From Zanthoxylum bungeanum (taxonomy: Eukaryota; Streptophyta; Magnoliopsida; Sapindales; Rutaceae): a DNA stretch of 64,000 nucleotides. The stretch spans positions 1 to 64,000 of the forward strand of contig SKCR01015054.1 in NCBI GenBank assembly GCA_019454045.1, given 5' to 3'. Shown here piece after piece: positions 45,870 through 56,571 of this stretch (the stretch's first letter is position 1; the number at the start of each line of letters is the position of its first letter). The notes under the pieces were generated by a model that was given only the letters and a program-made list of their open reading frames with translations, was not told where the DNA came from and searched no databases. A program made the translations under genes and the position numbers.

Positions 45870-47204
45870 CTACTGTTTTATGGCAAACAGCTGTTCATCT
45901 GGAAAAGTTTCTTCGATTGATAGTTCTTTGCCAGCTGTTTCTCCATTCTCGAGCCTCGATAGATGATCTGCCACTTGGTTTTCTGTTCCTTTCCTGTCTT
46001 TAATCTCCACATCGAATTCTTGCAGAATAAGTATCCAACGGATCAATCTGGGTTTGGCATCTTTCTTCGCGATCAGGTATTTGATTGATGAATGATCTGT
46101 GTAGACCACCACTTTGGGACCCAACAGATAAGAGCTGAATTTGTCAAAAGCGAACACAACTGCAAGAAAATCATATTCAGTGGTTGTGTAGTTGAGTTGA
46201 GCTTCATTCAAAGTTCTGATGGAGTAGTAAATGGTGTGGAATATCTTTGCTTTGCGTTGTCCCAAAAATGCACCTACAGTAAAATCACTAGCATCACACA
46301 TTACCTCACAAATGGAAGGGTCCAATCTGGTGCTACTATGATGGGGGCAGAAACCAGCTTCTGTTTTAAGATCTCAAAAGCTTCCTGGCATTCTTTGGTG
46401 AAGTTGAAAGACACACTCCTTTTCCAGAAGATTGCAAAGAGGTTTTGCAATTTTGGAAAAGTCTTTGATAAATCTCCTGTAAAAACCTGCATGTCCAAGA
46501 AAACTCCGAATTCCTTTGACTGATGTTGGTGGAGGTAGTTTTTCAATTGTCTCTATCTTTGCTTTATCTACCTCGATTCCCTTTTGTGAGATCCGGTGTC
46601 CAAGAACTATGCCTTCCTGCACCATAAAGAGGCACTTCTCCCAGTTGAGTATCAGATTTGTATCTTCACACCTTTGTAACACCTGTTCCAGATTTTGCAA
46701 ACAATGGTCAAAAGAATCTCCAAACACAGAAAAGTCATCCATGAAAACCTCCATACTCTGCTCCAGCATGTCTGAGAAGATGGCCATCATGCAACGCTGA
46801 AATGTAGCAGGGGTATTACATAATCCAAATGGCATCCTACGGAAAGCAAAAGTACCATAGGGACATGTAAATGTGGTTTTCTCCTGATCTTCTGGGGCGA
46901 AAGCAACCTAATTGTACCCTGAATATCCATCCAGAAAGCAATAGAACTCATGTGCCGCCAATTTGTCCAGCATCTGATCAATGAATGGCAGCGGAAAATG
47001 ATCCTTCCTCGTGGCTTTGTTCAGCTTCCTATAGTCCATACATACTCTTCATCCAGTCACCATTCTTGTTGGGATTAGCTCGTTCTTTTCATTGGTAACC
47101 ATAGTAATTCCTCCTTTCTTCATCACACACTGCATAGGACTTACCCAACTGCTGTCTGAGATGGGGTAAACGATGCCAGCATCCAACCATTTGATGATTT
47201 CTTT
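45870..47204 (-). pseudogene. Athila-1 reverse transcriptase and RNase H
   Basis: RT starts just after protease (KEIIKWLDAGIVYPISDSSW, then MDYRKLN). It carries MPFGLCNTPATFQRCMMAIF and the catalytic VFMDDFSVFG, then HRISQKGIEVDKAKIE and SFLGHAGFYRRFIKDFSKIA. RNase H follows: [20 protein letters not shown] with the first Asp, then [24 protein letters not shown] with Glu, [13 protein letters not shown] with Asp, and DHLSRLE. Stops occur at about 46915 and 47050, and a frameshift at about 46370. These are Ty3/gypsy, Athila-type signatures. The enzyme would copy element RNA; here it is inactive. Confidence 0.93.
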
Positions 47205-48140
47205 CTATATGACTTCCTTCATGATTGGATTGAGTCTCCGTTGATGTTCCACTGTGGGTTTGTACTCATCGTTCATCAGGATCTTGTGCATGCAAAATGA
47301 TGGACTAATGCCTCGAATATCTGCTATAGTCCAACCAATGGCTTTCTTGTGCTCTCGTAACACTCTCAACAACTTTTCTTCCTGCTCCAATGTTAGCGAA
47401 GATGAAATAATAACAGGTAATTCAGAAGATTTTCCAAGAAATGCATACCTGAGATGACTCGGAAGTAACTTCAGCTCCAACTGTGGTGGTTCTTCAATCG
47501 AAGGCTTGATCCGGTCTTTCTTCGGTAGTTCCAAACTTTCAATTGGTTGTGTCACTTTGAAACGAAATGGCTTGTCAAGATAGTTAATACATTCCAGAAT
47601 TTCAGCATCTAACTCAGTGTCAGTCATGTTGGTGATGCAAGCTTCAAGTTTGTCCGTGGGAACTGTATCAGTATCATGAATGATACTATCAACAACATCA
47701 ATTCTGAAACATTCTTCCTCTTTTTCTTCACTCGGGAATTTCATGGCTTTGAAAACATTGAAGGTAAGTTCTTGGTCCTGAACTTTCATGGTCAGTTCTC
47801 CTTTTTGTAGATCAATCATAGTTCGACCTGTTGCTAAGAATGGTCTCCCAAGGATGATTGGCACATCTTTGTCTTCATCCATGTCAAGGATAATGAAGTC
47901 TGCTGGGAGAATGAGTTTATCAACTTTGACTAGCACATCTTCAACGACTCCTCTCGGAAATGCGAGCGTTCGATCAGTAAGTTGCAGTGAGACTGAGGTA
48001 GGCATTGCTTCTCCAATTTGCAGTTTCCTGTAAATAGAAAAAGGCATTAAATTAACATTTGCACCTAAATCACATAAAGCCTTACCGAAGTTATGTTCTC
48101 CTATGATGCAAGGAATGGTGAAACTTCCAGGATCCTTCAA
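47205..48140 (-). CDS. Athila-1 aspartic protease region
   Basis: A 311-codon open part of pol. The retropepsin begins PGSFTIPCIIGEHNFGKALC and has DLGANVNLMPFSIYRKL, where the catalytic DTG/DSG is DLG as in Athila elements. The flap-side block VVEDVLVKVDKLILPADFII and the ILGRPFLATGRTMIDLQKGE end are intact. The C-terminal half is the linker to RT (LPSHLRYAFLGKSSELPVII, KAIGWTIADIRGISPSFCMH) and ends in a stop after LNPIMKEVI, in the middle of the RT entrance. Protease would cut the gag-pol polyprotein in the particle. Confidence 0.93.
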   Translation of the reverse strand: MKDPGSFTIPCIIGEHNFGKALCDLGANVNLMPFSIYRKLQIGEAMPTSVSLQLTDRTLAFPRGVVEDVLVKVDKLILPADFIILDMDEDKDVPIILGRPFLATGRTMIDLQKGELTMKVQDQELTFNVFKAMKFPSEEKEEECFRIDVVDSIIHDTDTVPTDKLEACITNMTDTELDAEILECINYLDKPFRFKVTQPIESLELPKKDRIKPSIEEPPQLELKLLPSHLRYAFLGKSSELPVIISSSLTLEQEEKLLRVLREHKKAIGWTIADIRGISPSFCMHKILMNDEYKPTVEHQRRLNPIMKEVI

Positions 48141-48215
48141 CTTTGGAGGAAGTTTTCTCTGAATGATGGCGCTGCATTCTTCTGATAATGCTACTGTCTC
48201 CTAATCTCCCAATCT

Positions 48216-49818
48216 CTATTTTCGTGAAAGAATATCTTTCATGAACTTAGTATAGCTGGGCATTTGTTCCAAAGCTTCTGCAAATGGGATGTTGATGCGC
48301 AGCTTTTTGAAAACCTCCAAGAATCGAGCAAACTGCTTGTCTAGTTTTCTTTTCTGAAGACGCTGAGGAAAAGATGGAGGTGGAGTGATCTGTTCTTTTT
48401 CCTTTGCTTCTTTTTCCTTTGCTTCTTTTGGAACATCTTCAATGGTTGCCTTGATTCCAACATCTTTGTTGATTTCAGTACCACTTTTCAAGGTGATGGC
48501 TTAACATTGCTCCTTCCCTCGGTTCCTTGGATTTGGTTCTGTATTGCTGGGAAGATTTCCTGGTGGTCTGTAACTCTGAGCATTGGCCAGTTGTCCAATT
48601 TGATTCTCCAGTGCTTTGATGGAAGCAGATTGGCTTTGAAACATAGCATCATATGCTGCTTGTTGTTTTTTGAACATCTCTGCTAGCCAATCTTTCATTT
48701 CTGGGTCTTTTTCAAACTCCTGGCTTTTGTTCTGTTGCTGGAATCCAGGTGGTGGATATTCTTTTGCCCTGAATTGTTGCTCATGAGAAATTTGGATGAT
48801 TCTTCCACCCTGGATTGTAGGTGTTGGAATATGGATTGTTCCTCTGTCTGTTGAAATTGTTGACATAATTCACCATTTCTTCAAGTTGATTTTGTTCTGG
48901 TGCTTCTCCATATGGTGAATTTTTGGTTCCAATGTTGCTTTGCATGCCGAGAGTTTCCATGAATTTGCATATCTGATCCAATTTGGCACTGACTGCTGTA
49001 TTGGCTCCAACTTCATAAATTCCAGCAATTCGTTGAATCATGCTTCTTTCTGTTGGCCACAATGAATTGTTGTTGGCCATTTCTTCAATTAGGTCTCAGG
49101 CTTGTTCTTCTCCTTTTTCCATTAACGCTCCTCCAGCAGCAGCATCAATTGTGGTTCTCATTATTCCAGAAAGTCCATTATAGAATGTTTGGACTTGAAG
49201 CCATTTTGGAATCTCATGGTGAGGACATTTCCGAGCAACTTTGTACCTTTCCCAAGCTTCGTAGAGAGTTTCTGATTCTTGTTGTACAAAGGATGTGATG
49301 TCATTCCTCAGTTTTCCAGTTCTAGCTGGTGGAAAGTACTTTGCAAGAAATTTGGTGGCTAAAGTATTCCAAGTTTTAATGGAACCTGGTGGAAGTGAAT
49401 GTAGCCAAGCTTTAGCTCTGTCCTTCAAGGAGTATGGAAAAACACGCAGTCTCATTGCTTCTTCAGCTTCTCGGTTGTAATTGAAAGTGCCACAAACTTC
49501 CAGGAAGTTGCTGATGTGGGTATTAGGATCTTCAGTTGCTTTTCCCCCAAACTGCACTGATTGCTGAATCATTTGAATGCAAGTTTTGATGTCACCTGCA
49601 TTTGCTGGTAAATGAGGAAGTATAATACATGAAATGAGGCCATCTACCACCGAAATGGTTCTGTCTCGAATGGGAATTGGTGGTGCAACCTCCAAAGGTT
49701 CATGTTCCATGTTAACAATTGCTTTTTGGCCTTGTCGTCTTTCCCCTCTCAACTGTCTGATGGTTCTTTCAATTTCTGGGTCAAGCGGTTGTAGCTCAAA
49801 GCTTCTTGTTCGTCTCAT
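48216..49818 (-). pseudogene. Athila-1 gag
   Basis: The likely start is ATG at 49818 (MRRTRSFELQPLDPEIERTI), directly downstream of the PBS. The capsid region contains FLEVCGTFNYNREAEEAMRL, FPYSLKDRAKAWLHSLPPGS, LATKFLAKYFPPARTGKLRN, ETLYEAWERYKVARKCPHHE and FYNGLSGIMRTTIDAAAGGA, the classical Athila/Tat gag. A stop at 49096 (after GEEQA), a frameshift near 48800 and stops at 48501 and 48216 break it. Later blocks (NQLEEMVNYV, WLAEMFKKQQAAYDAMFQSQ, IKALENQIGQLANAQ) are the gag C-terminal half with a predicted coiled coil. Gag forms the virus-like particle. Confidence 0.92.
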
Positions 49819-49929
49819 TAAGAATCTGATAACTTGAAACACAATAAAACAAAAAAACAATAAGTAAAAAGAAATTAGATACAAGTAAAGGTATCTAACC
49901 TCTAAACTAATAGTGAAAGATAAATAAGT

Positions 49930-49952
49930 CCCCGGCAACGGCGCCAAAAACT
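49930..49952 (-). promoter_or_regulatory. Athila-1 primer-binding site (tRNA-Asp type)
   Basis: On the minus strand AGTTTTTGGCGCCGTTGCCG follows the 5' LTR end at once. It is the highly conserved PBS region of Athila elements. Confidence 0.9.
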
Positions 49953-51913
49953 TGATCGGCGTAATCACACGCGTATAACGCAATCGCACGTATCGTTCAA
50001 GTAGTATAAAAAGTATCGATCCCACGAGGACTTAATACCTAATCTATTAATTTTATGAGGTCAAGTGATTACTAGTATCTAACAGGTTGTTTGATTGATT
50101 TGAAATGAATGTGACGATTCTAAATTTAAAAGAAGTAACTAAATTGTCGAAAGTAGATTAATGAAAATTCAATTTATAAAACTATCTAGGATTGTGAATT
50201 CTTCCAATATTATTTAAAGATGAAGTGGTTATATTATAGTTGGGTAAAATATTGATTTATAAATCTGGAATATTAAATTATGTAAAAGCCTCTTTCGATG
50301 ATCATTTACAAATACCTAGTATAATCCAATTGAACCATATGTCTATGTCAACCAAATTACCTAGATTTGTTAAGATTTAAGTTCCAATTATAATTTACTC
50401 CGCCCAACAGGTATATTCCTATCCTGTAAGGAAATCTATTAAAGGGTTATCTATCCTTAATAAAGATCGTGGGTTATTGAATCTAAGGTCTTTAAACTTG
50501 AAATCCCTATGTCTAGTTCATTTTAAGTTTACCTAATCAATTTTATTAGTGGCCAGTTAATAAAAAGCATTAAGATTATAACTCAATAAATAAATCTTTT
50601 AATTACCCAAATTATAATCTAACCCCTTATAAACTGGTGATATTAGATTTTGTCACAACCCTAGATAACTAACTTAGTTACAACACATAGCTAAAGCTGG
50701 TAAAAACTTAAAAGACTTAAAGTAAAATTGCTAAAAAGTAATTGTGGAATAATTAATTACAATAAAATGAAATGCTAAGGTAAAAGGAATTAACTTCTAC
50801 TATTTACTATTTAGATATCTCCCATAATATAATATATATACTTGTGATAATTTTGTCCACCAGCCATATAGGCGGTAACCTGATTAAGTCAAATTAAATC
50901 CAACCAGCCATTAAGGCGGTAATATTTGTCAATAAACCAGCCATAAATGAGGAAAAAAAAATAAACCAACCATAAAGGCGGAACAATAAATAAACCAACC
51001 GACCAGTATGGCGGTATCCTCATTAAGTCAAGTTTAACCAGATTAAATTGAATAACCAACCGACCAGTATGGCGGTATCCTCATTAAGTCAGGTTTTAAA
51101 TAGTTTATATATTATATTTTAAGGGAGATTAATCTAAATAGCAATAGTAAAAGAATTACCTTTTTACCTTAGCATGGAGAAGTTACCTCCTCATGGTTGA
51201 ATAGTAAAAGTAAAAAAGTTTAAGAAAGAAAATTGGTATTACTATTATAGAAGAAAATTACTTTTACCAAAACGTTATTAAAACTGAAATTTTAAAGAAA
51301 CTAAGAAGAGAACTCCCTATTTACATCAGAGATTCAGAGGAAGTGGTACATTTGAAACTGAAAATTCAAGCCGAATTTATAGGCCCAAGTAAGTGGAGCG
51401 CGTCGGGCCGCGCAAGCCTTGCGCGGCGCGACGCGCTGACGTGGCATTTCCTGATTCGTTGCTTCTGGTCTTATCTGACATGTGGTAGGGCAGCTGAAGC
51501 GATAAGGTGACACATGGCAAGGCGGCAGGCTGATGTCGTCTCGTTGAATTTTTGACACGTGGCATGCGGCGCACGTTAGCGGATCGCTTGTGATGATGAC
51601 ACGTGGCACGGCTCACGTTAGCAAAGTCAAACTTGTCAAACTTTGACTTGTTGACCTGGTGCATGTTAGCAGCCTCCGGCGCACGTTAGAGGTCGGGACA
51701 CCAAGGGTTTCGGTGTCGCGACGCTATAAAATTACCAAAATACCCTTTTTGCCAATTTTCACAGTTTTGCTTCAAATCACCTCCAGAATGTCCTGAAACT
51801 TTATTTATCTACAAAATAACACAAAACACATCAAAATATTCACAAAACTCAAGAAACTATACAAAATATTAAGTTAAATGAGTGGGAAATAGTGATACAT
51901 TTACCACTCATCA
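49953..51913 (-). repeat. Athila-1 5' LTR
   Basis: A 1961-bp LTR nearly identical to 39549-41507. It has the same CCAGCCATAAAGGCGG-like words (50860-51080) and the GTGTCGCGACGC word (about 51713). It would drive the element, including the cargo genes. Confidence 0.95.
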
Positions 51914-52343
51914 ACGCACCAAAAGAATGAGGCTGCTGAGGATCCATGGTATTCCTAGTGATATTCGTTGGGAAATTGAAGCAACGGTTCGCTTAGCAAG
52001 TGAGTCATTTGACTCTTTCATTTCTTACATGTCTGGTTTAGGGAAAAGCACATATGCTATGAAATGAAGATATAAACAATTAGGTGTTTGTTATAAATGT
52101 GCACGTTGGACGTGCAATACTCATTGTCATTCTTAGGAATGATGTCTGACAATCGCAAAAATAAAATTCAATTCATTAGAGATGGCTTGAGTAAGAAGTC
52201 TTTAGATGATATATCATTGAATCTTGAGACGCATCCTAGTGGACATGTTCATCGAGTAATTCACAATTTGTATACACAATTTCAAAATGAAAAACAATAA
52301 TACAGTCTCAGGAATTTGACTTTAAAAGACCATGTTTGCCAAA
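51914..52343 (+). pseudogene. Athila-2 virus-like basic protein gene, middle part
   Basis: This continues 39467-39548 after the Athila-1 insertion: KRMRLLRIHGIPSDIRWEIE, then SGLGKSTYAMK before an in-frame TGA (52065). In the same frame a cysteine motif follows, LGVCYKCARWTCNTHCHS, i.e. C-x2-C-x4-C-x3-C-H, and another stop. A second frame then reads DGLSKKSLDDISLNLETHPS. Carlavirus nucleic-acid-binding proteins share the GxST-YA, basic patch, LGxCxxC order; their later Cys spacing differs. The gene is split by Athila-1 and by the solo LTR at 52344. Its last codons lie at 53639-53684. Confidence 0.6.
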
Positions 52344-53638
52344 TGATAAGTGTGATTTATACACACTTATTCATGCATCATCATCTTATTATTTTGTTAG
52401 ATTCCATATGATTTAATGTATTTTGGAGTTGTTTAGCGTTTTATTGATAGAAAGCATTAGAGCATGGATTTGGAGCAATTGTACAGGTTTTGGGATCTTA
52501 TGGATGCAACAGAAGCACGCGGGAAAAGCGGACACAAGCTGAAAATACTCATCCTAGGAAAAGGAGTGGTGTCGCGATGCCCAATATGATTTACACAATT
52601 GTCCTGAGGATTTGGCGTCACGACGCCAATTTCTGGCATCGCGACGCTACGGTGAATTTTCAGACACTTTAGAATAATCAATATCACATGCGCAACATGA
52701 CTTCAGGGTTTCCTATAAATATAAAATTACGTCTAAAATCATAAAGAGGCTCATTAGACATAACAAAAGAGTTCAAAGCACAAAAATTGAGAGATCCTAA
52801 GGAAGAGATTGAAGAACAAGGGAATGAGACAAATGTGGTGAAGTCTGGAACCAAAAGGAATTTGATTCGGGTTTTACTCTTTATTTTTCTTCTTCAATTT
52901 TTTCTAATTATCATTATGTTATTGACTCAGATGTTGTTGTTCTTTAATGTAGCCATGAACTAATTCTATTTTTTTAGAGTATGACGTAGCCTAATGCTTG
53001 AAACTATGTATTAATTGCCAAATAATTTTTACGAAGTTTTCATTCAGTTTATTTATGTTTTCTTGTGCTTAATGCTTCTTATTTGCTGGCCACAAATTAG
53101 ATGATTGTATATTTGAAATCTATCGCTCGGGAGAAGGGATTTTGAATAGGACCCATAAAATATAATCTTGGAAGTTTATAGAGTTCGGGAGAATTTATAA
53201 TTCCTTGAAAGCCGTTAATAAAGAATCACAAGGCATAATGAATTGTTAATTATTAGATTTTTACAGGGATATCAAAGTCGGTAATTAATAATATTTTCAC
53301 TATTGCTCGGGAGAGGGAGTGGAATACTCTATGATTCTTGGCTTATAAACTTAGAAATTGAATAGTAGTTAATTTGGCATCACAAATACATAGTGGATAG
53401 CTAGGTGAAATCAGATTCTAGAATTCATCTCATAACTGATCTTGCAATAAAAATTGTTTGGTTTCTTACTTGTTTTTGTTTTTAACTTTCCATTTAATTT
53501 AAATTTAGATTGTGTTTCTAGATAAAGTTAGGGTTAGTAATTATAGTACTTAGTGCAAATTGGATTCCAATCCATGTGGGTTCAACACTCATAATTATCA
53601 TCTACTAAAACTTGACACCGTACACTTGCGGTACGATA
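52344..53638 (+). mobile_element. Solo LTR inside Athila-2
   Basis: It starts TGATAAGTGTG and ends TTGCGGTACGATA. The flanks are CCAAA and CCAAT, a near-perfect 5-bp duplication. The pre-insertion sequence is confirmed by Athila-1, which has an uninterrupted equivalent (TTGCCAATTTATAAG, complement near 43920). It contains TCGCGATGCC and CATCGCGACGC words (52570-52650) and three GCTCGGGAGA words (53125-53310). No internal domain is present. Confidence 0.8.
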
Positions 53639-53684
53639 CCAATTTATAAGAAAATTGGATGGGAAGCTTATCCCCGACCCATAG
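53639..53684 (+). pseudogene. Athila-2 virus-like gene, last codons
   Basis: RKLDGKLIPDP then TAG corresponds to RKLDGKLVLDA then TAG at 43884 in Athila-1, which shows where the gene ended before the solo LTR inserted. Confidence 0.75.
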
Positions 53685-54007
53685 AGGGCGGTCAAGCCGT
53701 TACTGGACGTAAAACCATATGAAGATGTAAGCCACAATCACAACTATCAGCACATATTTTTAATTTATTGTTTTGATTTCCTTTACTTTAAATTACTGTT
53801 TTAATTTACTTTAATTTACTGTTTTGATTTCCTTTACTTTTACCGTCAGTATCAAAACTTTTTGACTTTCACGATCTATTTTACTGTTCATCTGGCAATT
53901 GTCATTTTATAGGTACTAGTGCATTTATTACTCACCCTTTTTCAGGTCCATAAATTCAGCTCTTCATTTCTCTCTTCAACACATCTAGATAAGAGAGATT
54001 GTAAAAA

Positions 54008-54661
54008 ATGGAGAAAACTTCAAGACGACGAGTTACTAATATTTATGTCTTTTGTGGAACTAGCTCTGGAACTAAACCAGATTTTGTTGAGGCTGCACAA
54101 TAATTGGGTAGAGTTATGGCAGAAAGAAACATGAATTTAATATATGGTGGTGGCAATCTTGGATTGGTGGGGTGTGTTACAAATGTCGTGAAAGAAGGTG
54201 GCAGTCAAGTTTTGGGGATCATTCCAAAACCTTTGACAGAGGAAAACCTCATCGGAAAATCAAATGGAAAAGAACGCATTGTCTTAGGTATCTTTGAAAG
54301 ACTTACTAAAATGATCAATCATGTTGACGCTTTTAATTCTTTACTAGATGGGCTGGGCACGTTGGAAGAAGTATTCACAGTTGCGTCATGGGAGAACTTG
54401 AACATTCACCAAAAATTCATTGGACTACTTAATGTTGATGGTTTTTTCGATTTTCTTTTTGTATTCCTTGAGGATGCCAAAAGAAATGGGTTTATTTCAA
54501 AACCGGTAAAAAATTTCTTCCTAACTGCAAGAAAAGCTGATGATTTAATTGACCAACTCTTGACTTATGAACAAAAAATAGACCCCATTCTTTCCAAGTT
54601 GAACTGGTCTGGTAACGATCGTGCCAAGAAGCGTAGAGTGGACTTGAATCTTAATATGTAA
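54008..54661 (+). pseudogene. LOG: LOG-like gene carried by Athila-2
   Basis: It is 217 codons from ATG (54008) to TAA, the same length as the copy in Athila-1. One nonsense codon, TAA at 54101-54103 (codon 32, where Athila-1 has Glu), breaks it; the remaining 185 codons are open. It keeps VFCGTSSG near the start, YGGGNLGL, GSQVLGIIPKPL, the Arg in GIFERLTKM and GLGTLEEVF, but the first Gly of the GGxGT motif is Asp (LDGLGT), so catalysis is doubtful even if read. The tail AKKRRVDLNLNM keeps a basic patch and an LxLxM word. It is intronless, on the sense strand, 323 bp after the virus-like gene. It differs clearly from the Athila-1 copy, so the two elements separated long ago. Confidence 0.92.
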
Positions 54662-55978
54662 TTTTTTCTTTTAAAAAATCGTAGATTCAATTGTCAATTC
54701 CACACTAACCATGTGATTTCTTCTAAACTCTACTTCTTATTTTTCAAACACTGGGTACAATGTCTCTAATTGGTTGGGGGGAGAGGATACTTGATTAGAT
54801 AATTTTCATTTTTATGTTTCGTTGCTGTGTTTTTCGTTCAAAATCTTTTTTTTTTATGTTGTTTTTGCTTTGTTGTTATTTTGTGTAAAAAAAAATATTG
54901 TATTGATTTTCTTTTGTGTTTTTTCAAAAAAAAAATTACACACAAACTAACAACAAAATTTTTACTAACCAAGTAGAATTGTTGTTCAGAGGTGGCTGTG
55001 TAAGGATTTTTCACTCCTGAGCCGCATCTCAAAATAATTCGTAACAAGTTATTTTTGTTCCTTTCTTTTTGAATCATTTAAATTTATGAATTCTCCATAT
55101 TATTGATTAAAATGATCTTCATAAGCTCATTTGACATGTATTATCAACATACACGGTAACATATGATCATGGGTTGTAACTGAAAATTTTATAATATTCA
55201 GTTCTCTAGTTTGTTGGAGGTAACATCTAAAGGCAGTGGAATTTATATTTTTATTCAAAAAATTATAATAAATAAATAAAACTAATCATGCTTTTACTTA
55301 GTAAGCGGAAATCTTGCCTCAGCAAGTAGTGATTGTTCGCATAAAACGATAGAACTTGAGTTAGTTTAATAAAAAAAAATAAAAAAAAAATATGTGTGAA
55401 TAATTTTGATTTTGTAGCCTCTCTAACTCACGCAATTAAGTCATAAGGGTGTTTTAACACTTAGTGCCCTAAGGCCAACTGGTCTGGGAGTCATTGGCCC
55501 AAAGTTCGTTACATGGGTTAAAGAGAAAGCTTAAGAAAATCAGACACTTTTTCTTTTTAACATCTGAGATCCAAGCAATTAAGTTCGTATGGATGTCTTA
55601 ACACCTAGTGCCATAAAGCCAACTGGTTTGGGAGTCACTGGCCCAAAGCTCGTTACAAAGATTGGAGATGTATTATATTTTTTATTTTTTAAAAAAATTA
55701 TTTTTATGTTTATAAATGAATTTCCATTGCCAAAAAGATGTGAATTCTGATATAACTCTAGGAAAACAATATTACTCTCTTTTCAACAAGACTTGTGAAT
55801 ATTGTGGCCACAATAAATTGATTGATACCTTATTTTATGTGTGTATGGAAGAAGGGTAAAAAGTACACGAGAATTTACTTATTTGATCATTTAGAAAGAA
55901 AAAATAATAATTACAAATTTAGATAAGAATTTGTCTTTTTAAAGTTTCTTCGCTTAAATTACTAGGGACTAGTAATAA
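54662..55978 (+). other. Athila-2 3' untranslated region with a paired repeat
   Basis: Noncoding. Two copies of the block 'TTTTAACACTTAGTGCCCT... CCAACTGGT.TGGGAGTCA' start at about 55447 and 55591 and match, in the sense direction, the pair in Athila-1 (42081-42300). They may have a role in the RNA or simply be inherited. Confidence 0.7.
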
Positions 55979-55992
55979 GCTGGTTGGAGGTG
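55979..55992 (+). promoter_or_regulatory. Athila-2 polypurine tract (degenerate)
   Basis: GCTGGTTGGAGGTG precedes the LTR start TGATGAGT, in the same relative place as GGGGGTG in Athila-1. Confidence 0.6.
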
Positions 55993-56571
55993 TGATGAGT
56001 ATTAAAAAGTGTACGTTTAATAACAGAGAAACTAATCATTTTACACTTATAATTTCATTAATCCCCTTAATTTAACATATTTGTAGGCAAAATAATAATT
56101 TGGATGCTCGTCAAGAAAAATTGATACGAAAACTAAATTTCAAGGCCAAGAAAACCCAAAAGAGCGTGACAGCTAGATTCGAATCAACCTTGAAATTTTT
56201 CACTGTCAAGACAAATCACAACTTTCACACTTTGATACTCCCAAATCAAGACCAAAAATTGCATGTAGCTGTGACCGTTGGACCCCATTGATCATACATC
56301 ATATTGACTTTGGTATGCCATTTTGATCATTGATGATGGTAGCTTTCTTAATTTAAAAATAAATAACCGAAAGGTGAATTGGCCCTTTGTGACAATTCCC
56401 TTTTGAAATTATCAAGTGAGAGGTGTTGAGCCTCTCACTATAAATAAAGGGTTCGACAACTCTCAAAATTCAGCTTCCTTAACGTTTTCTCGCTGGAAAT
56501 TTATGAAGGGATCCAGCTCTTGTGTGTCATATTTTTTTAAGCTTTCTTGTAATTTCTTTTTTGTAACGACC
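55993..56571 (+). mobile_element. Athila-2 3' LTR, 5' part
   Basis: It starts TGATGAGT like Athila-1 and is cut at 56571 by the next LTR. A TATA box, CTATAAATAAA (56438-56447), follows an 8-bp perfect hairpin (GTGAGAGG at 56416, CCTCTCAC at 56431). The downstream part (GGATCCAGCTCTTGTG) resembles the Athila-like LTR at 10290-10310. Confidence 0.75.

Larger units (their letters stand above)
39549..51913 (-). mobile_element. Athila-1: complete Athila-like gypsy element with cargo genes
   Basis: A complete 12365-bp minus-strand element has perfect ACGCA duplications (39544-39548, 51914-51918). The LTRs are 1959 and 1961 bp and nearly identical. The PBS is tRNA-Asp type and the polypurine tract is next to the 3' LTR. 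In transcription order it carries gag, protease, RT, RNase H and integrase, then two extra genes: a small basic cysteine-motif protein (44437-43884) and a LOG homologue (43644-42991). The pol genes contain stops and frameshifts. It inserted into the corresponding extra gene of the related, older Athila-2. Confidence 0.96.
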
